Counted from the first letter of the stretch, positions 1 to 9,373 are shown. The stretch is DNA of 64,000 bases from Actinoplanes cyaneus (GCF_016862095.1 NZ_BOMH01000007.1:310001-374000); one strand, 5' to 3'. Notes: generated by a model not told the origin, from the letters alone. A program made the numbers and translations.

Positions 1-279
1 GCCGCCGCTCTGCTCGCCGCCCGGGCCCGCCCGGCCGCCTCCGGGCGGCGCACCAGGGCGACCAGTGTCTGGTCGCTGCTGGCGATGGTCGCACCCGAGT
101 TCGGTGACTGGGCGGGCTACTTCGCTCTCGGCGCCGGCAAACGCGCGGCGGCCGAGGCCGGCATCCCGCACGTGGTGAGCGCCCGCGAGGCGGACGACCT
201 GCTGCGCGCGGCCGAGCAGTTCGTGACGGTGGCGGAGTCCTCGCTCGGGCTCTCCTACCAGCCGCCCTTGGCCGCCTGA
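1..279 (+). CDS. SAV_6107-type HEPN domain protein, C-terminal part
   Basis: The reading frame is open from base 1 and ends in TGA at 277-279, so only the last 92 residues are visible and the true start lies outside the window. The visible part includes SVWSLLAMVAPEFGDWAGYFA followed by GAGKRAAAEAG, which matches my memory of the small helical SAV_6107-type HEPN proteins of actinobacteria. These genes often lie directly upstream of imuA'-imuB-dnaE2, as here. HEPN proteins are frequently RNases or partners of nucleotidyltransferases, but the catalytic R-x4-6-H motif is not visible in this fragment. A role in mutagenesis is inferred from position only. Confidence 0.7.
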   Translation, partial: AAALLAARARPAASGRRTRATSVWSLLAMVAPEFGDWAGYFALGAGKRAAAEAGIPHVVSAREADDLLRAAEQFVTVAESSLGLSYQPPLAA

Positions 280-369
280 CCCGGCGCGGTCCGCGGACCG
301 GTCACTGTCGTCTGCGCCCGCCGCCGTTGTCAGTCGCGGAGAGAGAGCACTGCGGCCCGGTCACGGTCT

Positions 370-424
370 CGGCTGGTTCTCATGGTCGTTATGAGGCACG
401 AACAACGACCATGAGAACCAGCTG
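370..424. repeat. 55-bp REP-like imperfect palindrome, copy 1
   Basis: The left arm starts CGGCTGGTTCTCATGGTCGTT and the right arm reads AACGACCATGAGAACCAGCTG, separated by a short loop containing ATGAGGCACGAA. It lies in the gap between the HEPN gene and imuA'. It is one of seven full copies of the same 52-55-bp family in the window. The loop reappears in reverse complement in the copy at 62013. Confidence 0.85.
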
Positions 425-501
425 GAGGGCGTGAGCCGTGCTGCGACCCGGCGTGACGGCGGCGTCGCGCCGGGCTGTCACGGGGAACAGAGCGGGGCAC
501 G

Positions 502-1458
502 ATGGCTGGGCGCATGATCAGCGGGACGGCTGCGCTCGCGGGACTGGTTCGTCCCGCGAGCGAGGCGGATGAGCCGGGCGCGCACCGGATGCTTCCGGTC
601 GCGGTCGAGCTGGGCAGTCTGCTGCCCGGCGGTGGGCTGCGACGCGGGAGCACGGTGGCGGTCGCCGGTGGCCGGGTCGCGTCCGCCGGCGGTGGGACCT
701 CACTGATGCTGGCGCTGCTCGCGGCGGCGTCCCGGGCCGGGTCCTGGTGCGCTGTCGTCGGGCTGCCGACGCTGGGGGCGCTGGCCGCTGCCGAGACCGG
801 CATCGCGCTGGAACGCCTCGCCCTGGTGCCCGACCCCGGCCCGGACTGGCCGACGGTGGTGGCCGCCCTGATCGACGGCGTGGACGTGGTGGTCACGGCC
901 GTGCCCGGGTCGGTCGCCGGATCCGTCGTGAGCCGGCTCGCGGCCCGGGCCCGGCAGCGCGGCAGTGTGCTGATGCCGTTCGGCGCCTGGTCCGGCGCGG
1001 ACGTGACACTGCAGGTCAGCCGCGGTCACTGGGAAGGACTCGGGGACGGCTGGGGCCGCCTGCGCCGCCGGGAGGTGACCGTCACCGCCAACGGCCGCGG
1101 CGCGGCGGCCCGTCCCCGGGAGCTCACCCTCTGGATGCCGGGGGTGACCACGCGCCCGAGCGCTCCGGCGGTCCGTTCCGGCAAGCCCGGCTCCCGGCCC
1201 GACACTTCGATCCGGCTCGCCGGGCCGGGCCGTGGCGCCGATGCCGGCCGCGGGACGCCTGCGGTGGCTGTGTCGGTGCGGGAGCGGCGTGGCCCGGGGC
1301 CGGCGGCCGTGCTCGAGCGGGAGCGGCGCGGAGCGTTGGCGGGTTCCTCGGTGGGCTCGTCGGTGGACTCGCTGGTGGACTCATCGGTGGGCTCGCTGGT
1401 GGGCTCGTCGGCAGGCTCGGCGGTGGGCTCGCTGGTGGGCTCGTCGGTGGGTGAGTGA
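502..1458 (+). CDS. imuA': ImuA' (RecA-like mutasome accessory protein)
   Basis: The 318-residue protein has a RecA-like core (GGLRRGSTVAVAGGR, then a hydrophobic helix) of the ImuA' type. In mycobacteria ImuA' bridges ImuB and DnaE2 in mutagenic translesion synthesis. The region where RecA has its P-loop reads AVAGGRVASAGGGTS and lacks the Lys-Thr pair, so ATP hydrolysis like that of RecA is doubtful. The last 40 residues are a GSSVGS-type repeat encoded by tandem DNA at about 1340-1455, probably a flexible tail. The stop overlaps the ATG of imuB by one base. An ATG at 514 is an alternative start. No LexA-type palindrome is visible upstream. Confidence 0.82.
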   Translation: MAGRMISGTAALAGLVRPASEADEPGAHRMLPVAVELGSLLPGGGLRRGSTVAVAGGRVASAGGGTSLMLALLAAASRAGSWCAVVGLPTLGALAAAETGIALERLALVPDPGPDWPTVVAALIDGVDVVVTAVPGSVAGSVVSRLAARARQRGSVLMPFGAWSGADVTLQVSRGHWEGLGDGWGRLRRREVTVTANGRGAAARPRELTLWMPGVTTRPSAPAVRSGKPGSRPDTSIRLAGPGRGADAGRGTPAVAVSVRERRGPGPAAVLERERRGALAGSSVGSSVDSLVDSSVGSLVGSSAGSAVGSLVGSSVGE

Positions 1459-3407
1459 TGGCGGGACCGGTGCGGACGCTGCTGGTCTGGTGCCCGGACT
1501 GGCCGGTGGCGGCCGCCGAGATCGTGCTCGGGGTGCCGGCCGCCGAGCCGGTGGCGGTGTTCGCCGACAACCGGGTGCTGGCCTGCTCCGAGGCGGCCCG
1601 GCGGGAGACCGTGCGGCGCGGGCTGCGGCGGCGGGACGCCCAGGGGCGGTGTCCGCAACTGATCGTGGTGGAGCACGACCCGGGGCGGGACGCGCGGGCG
1701 TTCGAGCCGGTGGTGGCCGCGGTCGAGGAGGTCGCGGCCGGGGTCGAGGTGGTGCGACCGGGAGCGTGCGCGCTCGCGGCACGCGGACCGTCGCGGTATT
1801 ACGGGGGTGAGGAGGCCGCGGCCGAGCGGATCGTCGAGCACCTCGCACAGACCTGCGCGGTGGAGAGCCAGATCGGGATCGCGGACGGGGTGTTCGCGGC
1901 CGGGCTCGCGGCCCGCGACGGGAAGATCGTCGCGCCGGGCGGGTCCGCGGAGTTCCTGGCCGGCTTCCCGGTCGAGGCGCTGGGCCGGCCGGAGCTCACC
2001 GACCTGCTGCGCCGGCTCGGGGCAAAGACGCTGGGCGAGTTCGCGGCGCTGCCGGCCGGGGACGTGCTGACCCGGTTCGGCTTCGACGGGGCGCTGGCGC
2101 ACCGCCTCGCCGGGGGAGGCGACCACCGGCCGCTCGCGGTCCGGCAGCCGCCGCGCGATCTGGCGGTCTCCGAGACGTACGACGAGCCGCTCGACCGGGT
2201 GGACACCGCCGCCTTCGCCGGGCGGGTGCTGGCCGAGCGCCTGCACGAACGGCTCGCCGGGTACGGACTGGCCTGCACCCGGCTCGGCGTCGAGGCGGTC
2301 ACCGCGGACGGCCAGGAACTGCACCGGGTCTGGCGGCACGACGGCCTGCTCACGGCGGCCGCGATCGCCGAGCGGGTGCGCTGGCAGCTCGACGGCTGGC
2401 TGACCGGGGCCCGGCGGAACGCCCCGGCCCGTCCGACCGCCGGCCTGGTCCGGCTGAGCCTGATCCCGGGCGGGGTCCTCGCGCACGCCGGTCTGCAGCC
2501 CGGCCTCTGGGGCGACACCGGGGCGGAGCGGGACCGGGCGCATCGGGCGTTCAGCCGGGTCCAGGGCCTGCTCGGGCCGGAGTCGGTGGTGACGCCGGTG
2601 ATCGGGGGCGGACGCTCCGGGGACGACCAGGTGCGGCTGGTCCCGTGGGGTGACGAGCGTTCGCCGGCCCGGCCCGCGGCCCTCCACGAGGAGCCGATCC
2701 CCGGCCTGGTCACCGTGCCGGTCCTGGACCGTGCCGTCGCCCCGGAGCTGCCCGGCGGCCCGGCCTCGCGCCGTTTCCCGGTCCCGGTCGTGGCTCCCGG
2801 CGCGGAACAACGGGCGCCTTCGCGTTCTCACCTGCGGCTGGTCGGCGACGCGGAGACGGGCCGGAGCGACGATGCGGGGACCGCGGCGGGCCGGAGCGGC
2901 GATGCGGGGACTGTGGCGGGGCGGAGCGGCGATGCGGTAACAACGGCGGGGCGGAGCGGCGATGCGGGAACGACGGCGGGGCGGAACGGCGAGCGGGAGG
3001 CCGCGGCGGGGACGGAGGCCACGGCGGGCGCTGCTCCGGCCGTACGCGCGAAGCAGTGGGGTTCTGGTTCCAAGAGACTGCCTCCCTGGCCCGGGCGGCT
3101 GCCGAGACCGTCACCGGCCCTGGTACTGCGGGAGCCGATCCCGGCGGTGGTGCACGACGAGACCGGGATGCCGGTCGGGGTCTCCGCGCGCCTGGAACTG
3201 ACCGGGTCGCCGGCGACGCTGACGGTGGATCGGTCGGCGCCGCTGGCGATCACCGGCTGGGCCGGTCCGTGGCCGGTCGAGGAGCGCTGGTGGGCGGCGG
3301 AGGAGACGCGGCGGCGGGCACGGTTCCAGCTGTCGCTGGCGGACGGGCGAGCGGTGCTGATCTCGCTGGACGCGGGGCAGTGGGCGGTGGAGGCGATCTA
3401 TGACTGA
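1458..3407 (+). CDS. imuB: ImuB, Y-family polymerase-like protein
   Basis: This 649-residue protein belongs to the Y-family polymerase fold. The N-terminus (RTLLVWCPDWPVAAAEI) and the little-finger region are recognisable, but the catalytic acidic residues typical of Pol IV are not obvious, as in other ImuB proteins. ImuB is known as the adaptor that connects DnaE2 to the beta clamp. Between about residues 468 and 515 there is a tandem 10-residue repeat (GRSGDAGTTA-like, five copies) at 2859-2990, inserted before the conserved C-terminal domain. The protein ends QWAVEAIYD. It sits between imuA' and dnaE2 with a 15-base gap to the latter, indicating co-transcription. Confidence 0.88.
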   Translation: MAGPVRTLLVWCPDWPVAAAEIVLGVPAAEPVAVFADNRVLACSEAARRETVRRGLRRRDAQGRCPQLIVVEHDPGRDARAFEPVVAAVEEVAAGVEVVRPGACALAARGPSRYYGGEEAAAERIVEHLAQTCAVESQIGIADGVFAAGLAARDGKIVAPGGSAEFLAGFPVEALGRPELTDLLRRLGAKTLGEFAALPAGDVLTRFGFDGALAHRLAGGGDHRPLAVRQPPRDLAVSETYDEPLDRVDTAAFAGRVLAERLHERLAGYGLACTRLGVEAVTADGQELHRVWRHDGLLTAAAIAERVRWQLDGWLTGARRNAPARPTAGLVRLSLIPGGVLAHAGLQPGLWGDTGAERDRAHRAFSRVQGLLGPESVVTPVIGGGRSGDDQVRLVPWGDERSPARPAALHEEPIPGLVTVPVLDRAVAPELPGGPASRRFPVPVVAPGAEQRAPSRSHLRLVGDAETGRSDDAGTAAGRSGDAGTVAGRSGDAVTTAGRSGDAGTTAGRNGEREAAAGTEATAGAAPAVRAKQWGSGSKRLPPWPGRLPRPSPALVLREPIPAVVHDETGMPVGVSARLELTGSPATLTVDRSAPLAITGWAGPWPVEERWWAAEETRRRARFQLSLADGRAVLISLDAGQWAVEAIYD

Positions 3408-3422
3408 CGATCGGATGGCGCG

Positions 3423-6400
3423 GTGAGTTTCCACAATCCCGACGTCTCCTGGGCCCGGCTGGAGGCCGCGCTGTCCGGGACCGCGAAGGGTCAGGGCCAG
3501 GGCCTGTGGACGGATCCGGGGCCGGGGCAGGTGGTCGATCCGATCGCGGCGGAGGCGGACGGTGGTGACTCGCCCGCGTTCAGCCGCAAGCGCGAGCCGT
3601 ACCGTGCCGCGCCCGGTCTGGTGCGCACCGAGGCCGCCGTCAGGTACGCCGAGCTGCACTGTCACACCAACTTCAGCTTCCTGGACGGCGCCAGCCACCC
3701 GGAGGAGCTCGCCGAGGAGGCCGCCCGGCTCGGCCTGACCGGGCTGGCCGTGACCGATCATGACGGCTTCTACGGCGTGGTCCGCTTCTCCGGCGCGGCC
3801 CGGGAGTTGGGGCTTCCGACGATCTTCGGCGCCGAGTTGTCCCTGGGGCTGACCCGGCCGCAGAACGGCGAGCCCGACCCGGAGGGCGCCCATCTGCTGG
3901 CCCTGGCGCACGGGCACGAGGGGTACGCCCGGCTGGCCCGGGTGATCTCGCAGGCCCAGCTGCGGGGTGGGGAGAAGGGCAAGCCGGAGTACGGGAGTCC
4001 GGAAGAGATCGCCGAGATCCTCAAGGACCACGTGCTGGTGCTGACCGGCTGCCGCAAGGGCCCGGTCCCGCTGGCCCTGGCCACTGAGGGGATGGACGCC
4101 GCCGCGTGGGAGCTGGACCGGCTGGTGGACCTCTTCGGCGCGCCGAACGTGGCTGTCGAGTTGACCGATCAGGGTCACCCGTATGACGGCGACTACAACG
4201 ACGCCCTCTACGACCTGGCCCGCAGCCGCCGGCTGGAGGTGGTCGCGACCGGGAACGTCCACTACGCGACCCCGTCGCGGCGGCGGCTGGCCACCGCGCT
4301 CGCCGCCGTCCGGGCCCGGCGCAGCCTGGACGAGATGGACGGCTGGCTGCCCGCGGCCGGCACCGCCCACCTGCGCAGCGGCGCCGAGATGGCGCGCCGG
4401 TTCGCCGGCTATCCGGGCGCCGTGGAGAACGCCGCGATGTACGGCGACGACCTCGCCTTCGACCTGGAGCTGGTCGCGCCGAGGCTGCCGGACTACGACG
4501 TGCCGGCCGGGCACACCGAGATGAGCTGGCTGCGCGAGCTGACCATGCGGGGCGCCCGGGAGCGGTACGGGGAGCACCACCCGAAGGCCTACCGGCAGCT
4601 GGAGTACGAGCTCCGGATGATCGAGGAGCTGGGTTTCCCCGGCTACTTCCTGATCGTGTACGACATCGTGCAGTTCTGCCTCCGGGAGAAGATCTACTGC
4701 CAGGGCCGCGGCTCGGCGGCCAACTCCGCGGTCTGTTACGCGCTGCGGATCACCAACGTCGACGCGGTCGAGTACAACCTGCTCTTCGAGCGTTTCCTCG
4801 CGCCCGAGCGGGACGGCCCGCCGGACATCGACGTGGACATCGAGTCGGATCGTCGCGAGGAGGTGATCCAGCACGTCTACGAGAAGTACGGGCGGGAGCA
4901 CACCGCGCAGGTCGCCAACGTGATCTCCTACCGTCCCCGGTCGGCGGTGCGGGACATGGCCCGCGCGTTCGGCTTCTCGGCCGGCCAGCAGGACGCGTGG
5001 AGCAAGCAGATCGACCGCTGGGGCGACGTCGCGACGGCGGACGCCGGTATGCCCGAGCAGGTCGTCGAGTTCGCCAACGCGGTGCAGAACTTCCCCCGCC
5101 ACCTGGGCATCCACTCCGGCGGCATGGTGATCTGCGACCGCCCGATCATCGAGGTCTGCCCGGTCGAGTGGGGGCGGATGCCGGGCCGCAGCGTGCTGCA
5201 GTGGGACAAGGACGACTGCGCCGCGGTCGACCTGGTCAAGTTCGACCTGCTCGGGCTCGGGATGCTGTCGGCGCTGCACTACGCCTACGACATGATCGAG
5301 AGCGAGCTGGACATCGGCACGATGCGCCTCGACGACGCCGAGGTCTACCAGATGCTCCGCCGGGCCGATTCGGTCGGCGTCTTCCAGGTGGAGAGCCGGG
5401 CGCAGATGGCGACGCTGCCACGGCTCAAACCGGACAAGTTCTACGACCTGGTGATCGAGGTGGCGCTGATCCGCCCCGGGCCGATCCAGGGCGGCTCCGT
5501 CCACCCGTACATCCGGCGCAAGAACGGCCTGGAGGCGCCGACGGTCCCCCACCGGCTGATGGAGAACGCGCTGGCCAAGACCCTCGGCGTCCCGCTCTTC
5601 CAGGAGCAGCTCATGCAACTGGCCATCGACGTGGCCGGTTTTGATCCCTCCGAGGCCGATCAGTTGCGGCGCGCCATGGGTGCGAAGAGGTCCGTCGAGA
5701 AGATGGAGAAGATCAGGATTCGGCTGTACGAGGGGATGGCCGCCAACGGGATCACCGGCGAGCTCGCCGACGACCTGTTCCACAAGCTCTCCGCGTTCGC
5801 CAGTTACGGCTTCCCGGAGAGTCACGCGATGAGCTTCGCGTACCTGGTCTACGCGAGCGCCTGGCTCAAGCGGTACCACCCGGCCGCGTTCTGCGCCGCG
5901 CTGCTGAACGCCCAGCCCATGGGCTTCTACTCACCGCAGACGCTGGTCGACGACGCCCGCCGGCACGGCGTCGAGGTGCGCCGCCCCGACATCAACCTCA
6001 GCAACGCCATGGCGACGCTGGAGACCACCCCGCGGAGCCGTCGCGCCGCGCTGCCCGGTGAGCCGCCGCACGCGTGGGGGCTGGGCGGCCCCGCGGTCCG
6101 GCAGGGGCTGGGCGCGGTCCGGACGATCGGGACGGAGCTCGCCGAGCGGATCGAGAGGGAACGGCGCGACCACGGGCCGTACCGATCGATGACCGATCTT
6201 GCCCGCCGGGCAGGATGCTCGGCCGCGCACCTGGAGGCGCTCGCCACGGCCGACGCCTTCGCGAGCTTCGGCCTGTCCCGGCGCGAGGCGCTGTGGGCCG
6301 CCGGGGCGGCCGCGCAGGACAAGCCGGACCGGCTGCCCGGGACGGTGACCGGCACCGACGCGCCGATGCTGCCCGGGATGAGCGAGGTGGACACGCTGGT

Positions 6401-6791
6401 CGCGGACGTCTGGGCGACCGGGCTGTCCCCGGAGACGCATCCGGCGCGGTTCCTGCGCGACCACCTCGACCGGGCCGGGGCGCTGCCGATCTCCGCGCTG
6501 CCCGCGGTGGATGCCGGGAGCCGGGTCCTGGTCGGCGGGATCGTCACCCATCGGCAGCGGCCGGCGACCGCGGGCGGGGTGACGTTCGTGAACCTGGAGG
6601 ACGAGACCGGGATGCTGAACGTGACCTGCTCGCCCGGGCTGTGGCTGCGGTACCGGCGGGTCGCGCGGAGCAGCGCGGCGCTGCTCGTACGCGGGAAGCT
6701 GGAGAAGGTGGAGGGGGTGCTGAACCTGGTGGCGGACCGGCTGGAGACGTTGAACCCGCCGGTGACGCCCGCCTCGCGGGACTTCCGCTGA
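3423..6791 (+). CDS. dnaE2: Error-prone DNA polymerase III alpha, DnaE2
   Basis: The 1122-residue protein has an N-terminal PHP domain (HCHTNFSFLDG from H79), a C-family polymerase core with the metal-binding acidic motif PDIDVDIE (D468, D470), a helix-hairpin-helix region and an OB fold near residues 1030-1110. The length fits DnaE2, and the upstream imuA'-imuB pair confirms the assignment over replicative DnaE1, which is encoded separately at 50498. DnaE2 carries out translesion synthesis and damage-induced mutagenesis with ImuA' and ImuB. The GTG start is supported by the conserved N-terminal residues FHNPDVSWARLEAAL. Confidence 0.95.
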   Translation: MSFHNPDVSWARLEAALSGTAKGQGQGLWTDPGPGQVVDPIAAEADGGDSPAFSRKREPYRAAPGLVRTEAAVRYAELHCHTNFSFLDGASHPEELAEEAARLGLTGLAVTDHDGFYGVVRFSGAARELGLPTIFGAELSLGLTRPQNGEPDPEGAHLLALAHGHEGYARLARVISQAQLRGGEKGKPEYGSPEEIAEILKDHVLVLTGCRKGPVPLALATEGMDAAAWELDRLVDLFGAPNVAVELTDQGHPYDGDYNDALYDLARSRRLEVVATGNVHYATPSRRRLATALAAVRARRSLDEMDGWLPAAGTAHLRSGAEMARRFAGYPGAVENAAMYGDDLAFDLELVAPRLPDYDVPAGHTEMSWLRELTMRGARERYGEHHPKAYRQLEYELRMIEELGFPGYFLIVYDIVQFCLREKIYCQGRGSAANSAVCYALRITNVDAVEYNLLFERFLAPERDGPPDIDVDIESDRREEVIQHVYEKYGREHTAQVANVISYRPRSAVRDMARAFGFSAGQQDAWSKQIDRWGDVATADAGMPEQVVEFANAVQNFPRHLGIHSGGMVICDRPIIEVCPVEWGRMPGRSVLQWDKDDCAAVDLVKFDLLGLGMLSALHYAYDMIESELDIGTMRLDDAEVYQMLRRADSVGVFQVESRAQMATLPRLKPDKFYDLVIEVALIRPGPIQGGSVHPYIRRKNGLEAPTVPHRLMENALAKTLGVPLFQEQLMQLAIDVAGFDPSEADQLRRAMGAKRSVEKMEKIRIRLYEGMAANGITGELADDLFHKLSAFASYGFPESHAMSFAYLVYASAWLKRYHPAAFCAALLNAQPMGFYSPQTLVDDARRHGVEVRRPDINLSNAMATLETTPRSRRAALPGEPPHAWGLGGPAVRQGLGAVRTIGTELAERIERERRDHGPYRSMTDLARRAGCSAAHLEALATADAFASFGLSRREALWAAGAAAQDKPDRLPGTVTGTDAPMLPGMSEVDTLVADVWATGLSPETHPARFLRDHLDRAGALPISALPAVDAGSRVLVGGIVTHRQRPATAGGVTFVNLEDETGMLNVTCSPGLWLRYRRVARSSAALLVRGKLEKVEGVLNLVADRLETLNPPVTPASRDFR

Positions 6792-6875
6792 GCACCCGGC
6801 AACTTCGTGATTTGCCGGAAATGCCGGACCGGATGGCATAGGGTGCGTCACCAGGAAGCCTCGGGGGAGTGCGCC

Positions 6876-7271
6876 ATGTCGTTCCGAATCTGCACGAGTC
6901 TCGCCGTCGCCACGGCCGTCCTGGCCGTCGCGGCGCCCGCCGCCGCCGGCCCGCGACCGGGGCCGCCCACCGGCTCACGACTCGTCCTCACCCGCGTCGC
7001 CGAGGCCGGTGGCGGCGCCGCCGCGGTCAGGCTCACCTGCGACCCGGACGGCGGCGGGCATCCCAAGCCCTCCCAGGCCTGCGCCGCACTGTCCCGCGCC
7101 GGGGCCGACCCGGCGCGGCTCACCCCCGCCGACCGCTACTGCTTCCTGCTCTACAAACCGGTCACCGCGCAGCTCAGCGGCATGTGGCGGGGACGCTCGG
7201 TGACCTGGGCGCACACCTACGGCAACAGTTGCGAGATGAATCGCGCCACGGGCGTCCTGTTCGATTTCTAG
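6876..7271 (+). CDS. Secreted subtilisin inhibitor-like (SSI) protein
   Basis: The 131-residue protein has a signal peptide (residues 1 to about 24, ending AAPAAAG) and the SSI pattern LTCDPDGGGHP, a second Cys, YCFLLYKPV and GNSCEMNRATG. Its four mature cysteines match the two disulfides of Streptomyces subtilisin inhibitor. Aligned with the SSI reactive loop (MCPMVYDP), the P1 residue would be the first Leu of CFLLY, predicting inhibition of subtilisin- or chymotrypsin-like proteases. The ATG at 6876 was chosen because GGGGAG lies just upstream and the signal peptide begins there; an earlier in-frame ATG adds a non-signal-like extension. It stands alone after dnaE2. Confidence 0.85.
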   Translation: MSFRICTSLAVATAVLAVAAPAAAGPRPGPPTGSRLVLTRVAEAGGGAAAVRLTCDPDGGGHPKPSQACAALSRAGADPARLTPADRYCFLLYKPVTAQLSGMWRGRSVTWAHTYGNSCEMNRATGVLFDF

Positions 7272-7286
7272 GCTTGTCCGGGCGGC

Positions 7287-7299
7287 TAGGCTGCCTGCG
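7287..7299 (+). promoter_or_regulatory. Candidate -10 box giving a leaderless mRNA
   Basis: TAGGCT at 7287-7292 lies six bases before the GTG at 7299, so transcription would begin at or next to the start codon. No Shine-Dalgarno sequence precedes this GTG and no clear -35 box was seen. Confidence 0.45.
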
Positions 7300-8045
7300 T
7301 GGACACCGCAATCGCACGTACCGGCCGGCCGCTCGCCACCGCTCGCACCGCGGCGGTCTGGGCTGTGCTGCGCCGCGAGCTGGACAGGCACGCCGGCCGT
7401 GAGCTGACCGTCCTCGACGTGGGCGGCGGCACCGGCGGGTTCGCCGTGCCCCTGGCCGAGGCCGGGCACACGGTCACCGTCATCGACGCCAGCCCCGACG
7501 CGCTGGCCGCCCTGACCCGCCGCGCCGCCGACGCCGGCGTGGCCGAGCGGGTGCACGCCGTGCAGGGCGACGGCGACGCGCTCGCCGGGCTGGTCGAGCC
7601 GGGCAGCGCCGACCTGATCCTGTGCCACGCCGTGCTCGAGGTCGTCGACGATCCGTCACAGGTGATCTCCGCGATCGCCGGGGCGCTGCGGCCCGGCGGC
7701 GCGGTGAGCCTGCTGGTCGCCGGGCGCGCCGCGGCGATCCTCGGCCGGGCCGTCAACGGTCATCTGCGGGCGGCGTCCGCCCTGGTCACCGACCCGGAGG
7801 GCAGGTCCGGGCCGCGGGACACACTGCGCCGGCGCTACGACGCGGCGACCGCCGCCGAGCTGCTGCGGTCCGCCGGGCTCGAGGTCGAGCAGACCCATGG
7901 CGTCCGGGTGGTGGCCGACCTGCTCCCGGCGACGGTGCTGGAGGAGGACCCGCAGGCGGTGGTGGAGCTGGAGCTGGCGTTGAGCGCGCAGCCGCCGTTC
8001 CGGGACATCGCCTCCCAGTTGCACCTGTTCGCCCGCCGGCCATGA
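7299..8045 (+). CDS. SAM-dependent methyltransferase
   Basis: A 248-residue class I methyltransferase. Motif I is LDVGGGTGGFAVPLAEAG (residues about 38-55), followed by an acidic strand end (VTVIDASPDAL) that would bind the SAM ribose, and the later motif ILCHAVLEVVDDP. It resembles the SmtA/CmoA-like group in actinobacteria, but the substrate cannot be told from the sequence. Its stop overlaps the ATG of the next gene by four bases, so the two are translationally coupled. Confidence 0.8.
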   Translation: MDTAIARTGRPLATARTAAVWAVLRRELDRHAGRELTVLDVGGGTGGFAVPLAEAGHTVTVIDASPDALAALTRRAADAGVAERVHAVQGDGDALAGLVEPGSADLILCHAVLEVVDDPSQVISAIAGALRPGGAVSLLVAGRAAAILGRAVNGHLRAASALVTDPEGRSGPRDTLRRRYDAATAAELLRSAGLEVEQTHGVRVVADLLPATVLEEDPQAVVELELALSAQPPFRDIASQLHLFARRP

Positions 8046-9244
8046 GCGTCGCCTCCGCCGGCGCCGGCTTCCCGGAGGACGGGCTGCACCCCGATGCGCT
8101 GCGGATGGTCCGGCCCGCCTACGGGACGGGCAGCCTCGCCGACCTGCTGCCCAGCGTCAGCGCGGTGCTCGGCGTCCCCGGCGCGACCGACGTGCTCGGC
8201 CTCGGCGCCCGGCTCGACGGCGTCGACAAGATCGCGGTGCTGCTCGTGGACGGGCTCGGGGCGTACCAACTGGCGCTGGCCGCCCCGCACGCCCCGGTCC
8301 TCGCCGACCTGGCCGCCGGCGGGCGCGGTCACGCCGGCACGCTGACCGCCGGCTTCCCGTCCACGACCCCGGTCAGCCTGGTCACGCTCGGCGCCGGCGT
8401 CCCGCCCGGAGCGCACGGCGTCCTCGGCTTCACGGTCCGCCGGCCCGACGGGCGGCCACTCACCCACATCCTGTGGGGAGACGACCCCGACCCGCGTACG
8501 TGGCAGCCGGTCCCGACCCGCATGGAGCTGGCCACCGCGGCCGGCGTCCGGGTCACCGTCGTCAGCAAGCCACAGTTCGAGGGCAGTGGCCTGTCCCTCG
8601 CGGCGAACCGGGGTGGCGCCTACCGTGGCGCCGCGGACGGTGCCGCCGTCGCCGACGGGATGCTCGACGCCCTGCGTGCGGCGGACGGGCCGGCCCTGGT
8701 CTACGGCTACCACCCGGACCTCGACCACTTCGGCCACGAGGACGGGGTCGGCTCGGACACCTGGCGCCAGGCCGCCCGCGGCGTCGACAAGCTGCTCGAC
8801 CGGCTGGTGCACGGGCTGCCGCCACGGTCCGCGCTGCTGGTGGTCGCCGACCACGGCCAGCTCAACGTTCCGCTGGAGGGCCGCCGGGACATGGCCGCGA
8901 TCCCTGCACTGTGCGAGGGCGTCGCCGGGGTGGCCGGTGAGCCGCGGGTGCGCTATCTGCACGTGGAGGCGGGCGCGCGGGACGACGTACTGGCGAATTG
9001 GCGTGCGGTCTTCGGAGCGGACGCCTCGGTGCTCTCCCGCGAGGAGGCGATCGACGACGGCTGGTTCGGGCCGGTGCCGGCCGCCCACGCCGAGCGGATC
9101 GGGGACGTCGTCGTGATCTGCTGGGGCCGGGCGGTCGCGGTGGCCTCCGGCTGGGAGCCGGTGAAGGCCGGTCAACTCGTCGCCTACCACGGTTCGGCCA
9201 CGGCCGCGGAGATGACAGTCCCCCTGCTGATCGCGTCCTCCTGA
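8042..9244 (+). CDS. Alkaline phosphatase/nucleotide pyrophosphatase family protein
   Basis: A 400-residue protein of the alkaline phosphatase superfamily, closest to nucleotide pyrophosphatase/phosphodiesterases. The first metal Asp is in VLLVDGLG, the likely nucleophile Thr in GFPSTTPVSLVTLG, and further metal ligands in DLDHFGHEDG and VVADHGQL. No signal peptide is visible, so it is probably cytoplasmic. The ATG at 8042 overlaps the methyltransferase stop (ATGA); the frame is open further upstream, but the family-like sequence begins here. The physiological substrate is unknown. Confidence 0.85.
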   Translation: MSVASAGAGFPEDGLHPDALRMVRPAYGTGSLADLLPSVSAVLGVPGATDVLGLGARLDGVDKIAVLLVDGLGAYQLALAAPHAPVLADLAAGGRGHAGTLTAGFPSTTPVSLVTLGAGVPPGAHGVLGFTVRRPDGRPLTHILWGDDPDPRTWQPVPTRMELATAAGVRVTVVSKPQFEGSGLSLAANRGGAYRGAADGAAVADGMLDALRAADGPALVYGYHPDLDHFGHEDGVGSDTWRQAARGVDKLLDRLVHGLPPRSALLVVADHGQLNVPLEGRRDMAAIPALCEGVAGVAGEPRVRYLHVEAGARDDVLANWRAVFGADASVLSREEAIDDGWFGPVPAAHAERIGDVVVICWGRAVAVASGWEPVKAGQLVAYHGSATAAEMTVPLLIASS

Positions 9245-9373
9245 TCGCGGGCATCCGTATCACTCGATGTCGCAGTCGCTTCACACGACGTAATCGGGCA
9301 GGTGAGACGGGCTTTTCGGACGAAACGATCTTCCGGGGCGGGAAAATCACCCGCACTCGGCCGTCGTCCCGCT

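Noticed and set aside
426..501. LexA/SOS box upstream of imuA'
   Set aside because: GGGGAACAGAGCGGGG has one half resembling GAAC but no matching GTTC half; no full palindrome was found.
3111..5879. A 922-codon open frame on the minus strand across dnaE2
   Set aside because: It is antisense to a clearly conserved polymerase gene and its translation is Arg/Pro/Leu/Val rich with no domain; long antisense frames are expected at this GC content.
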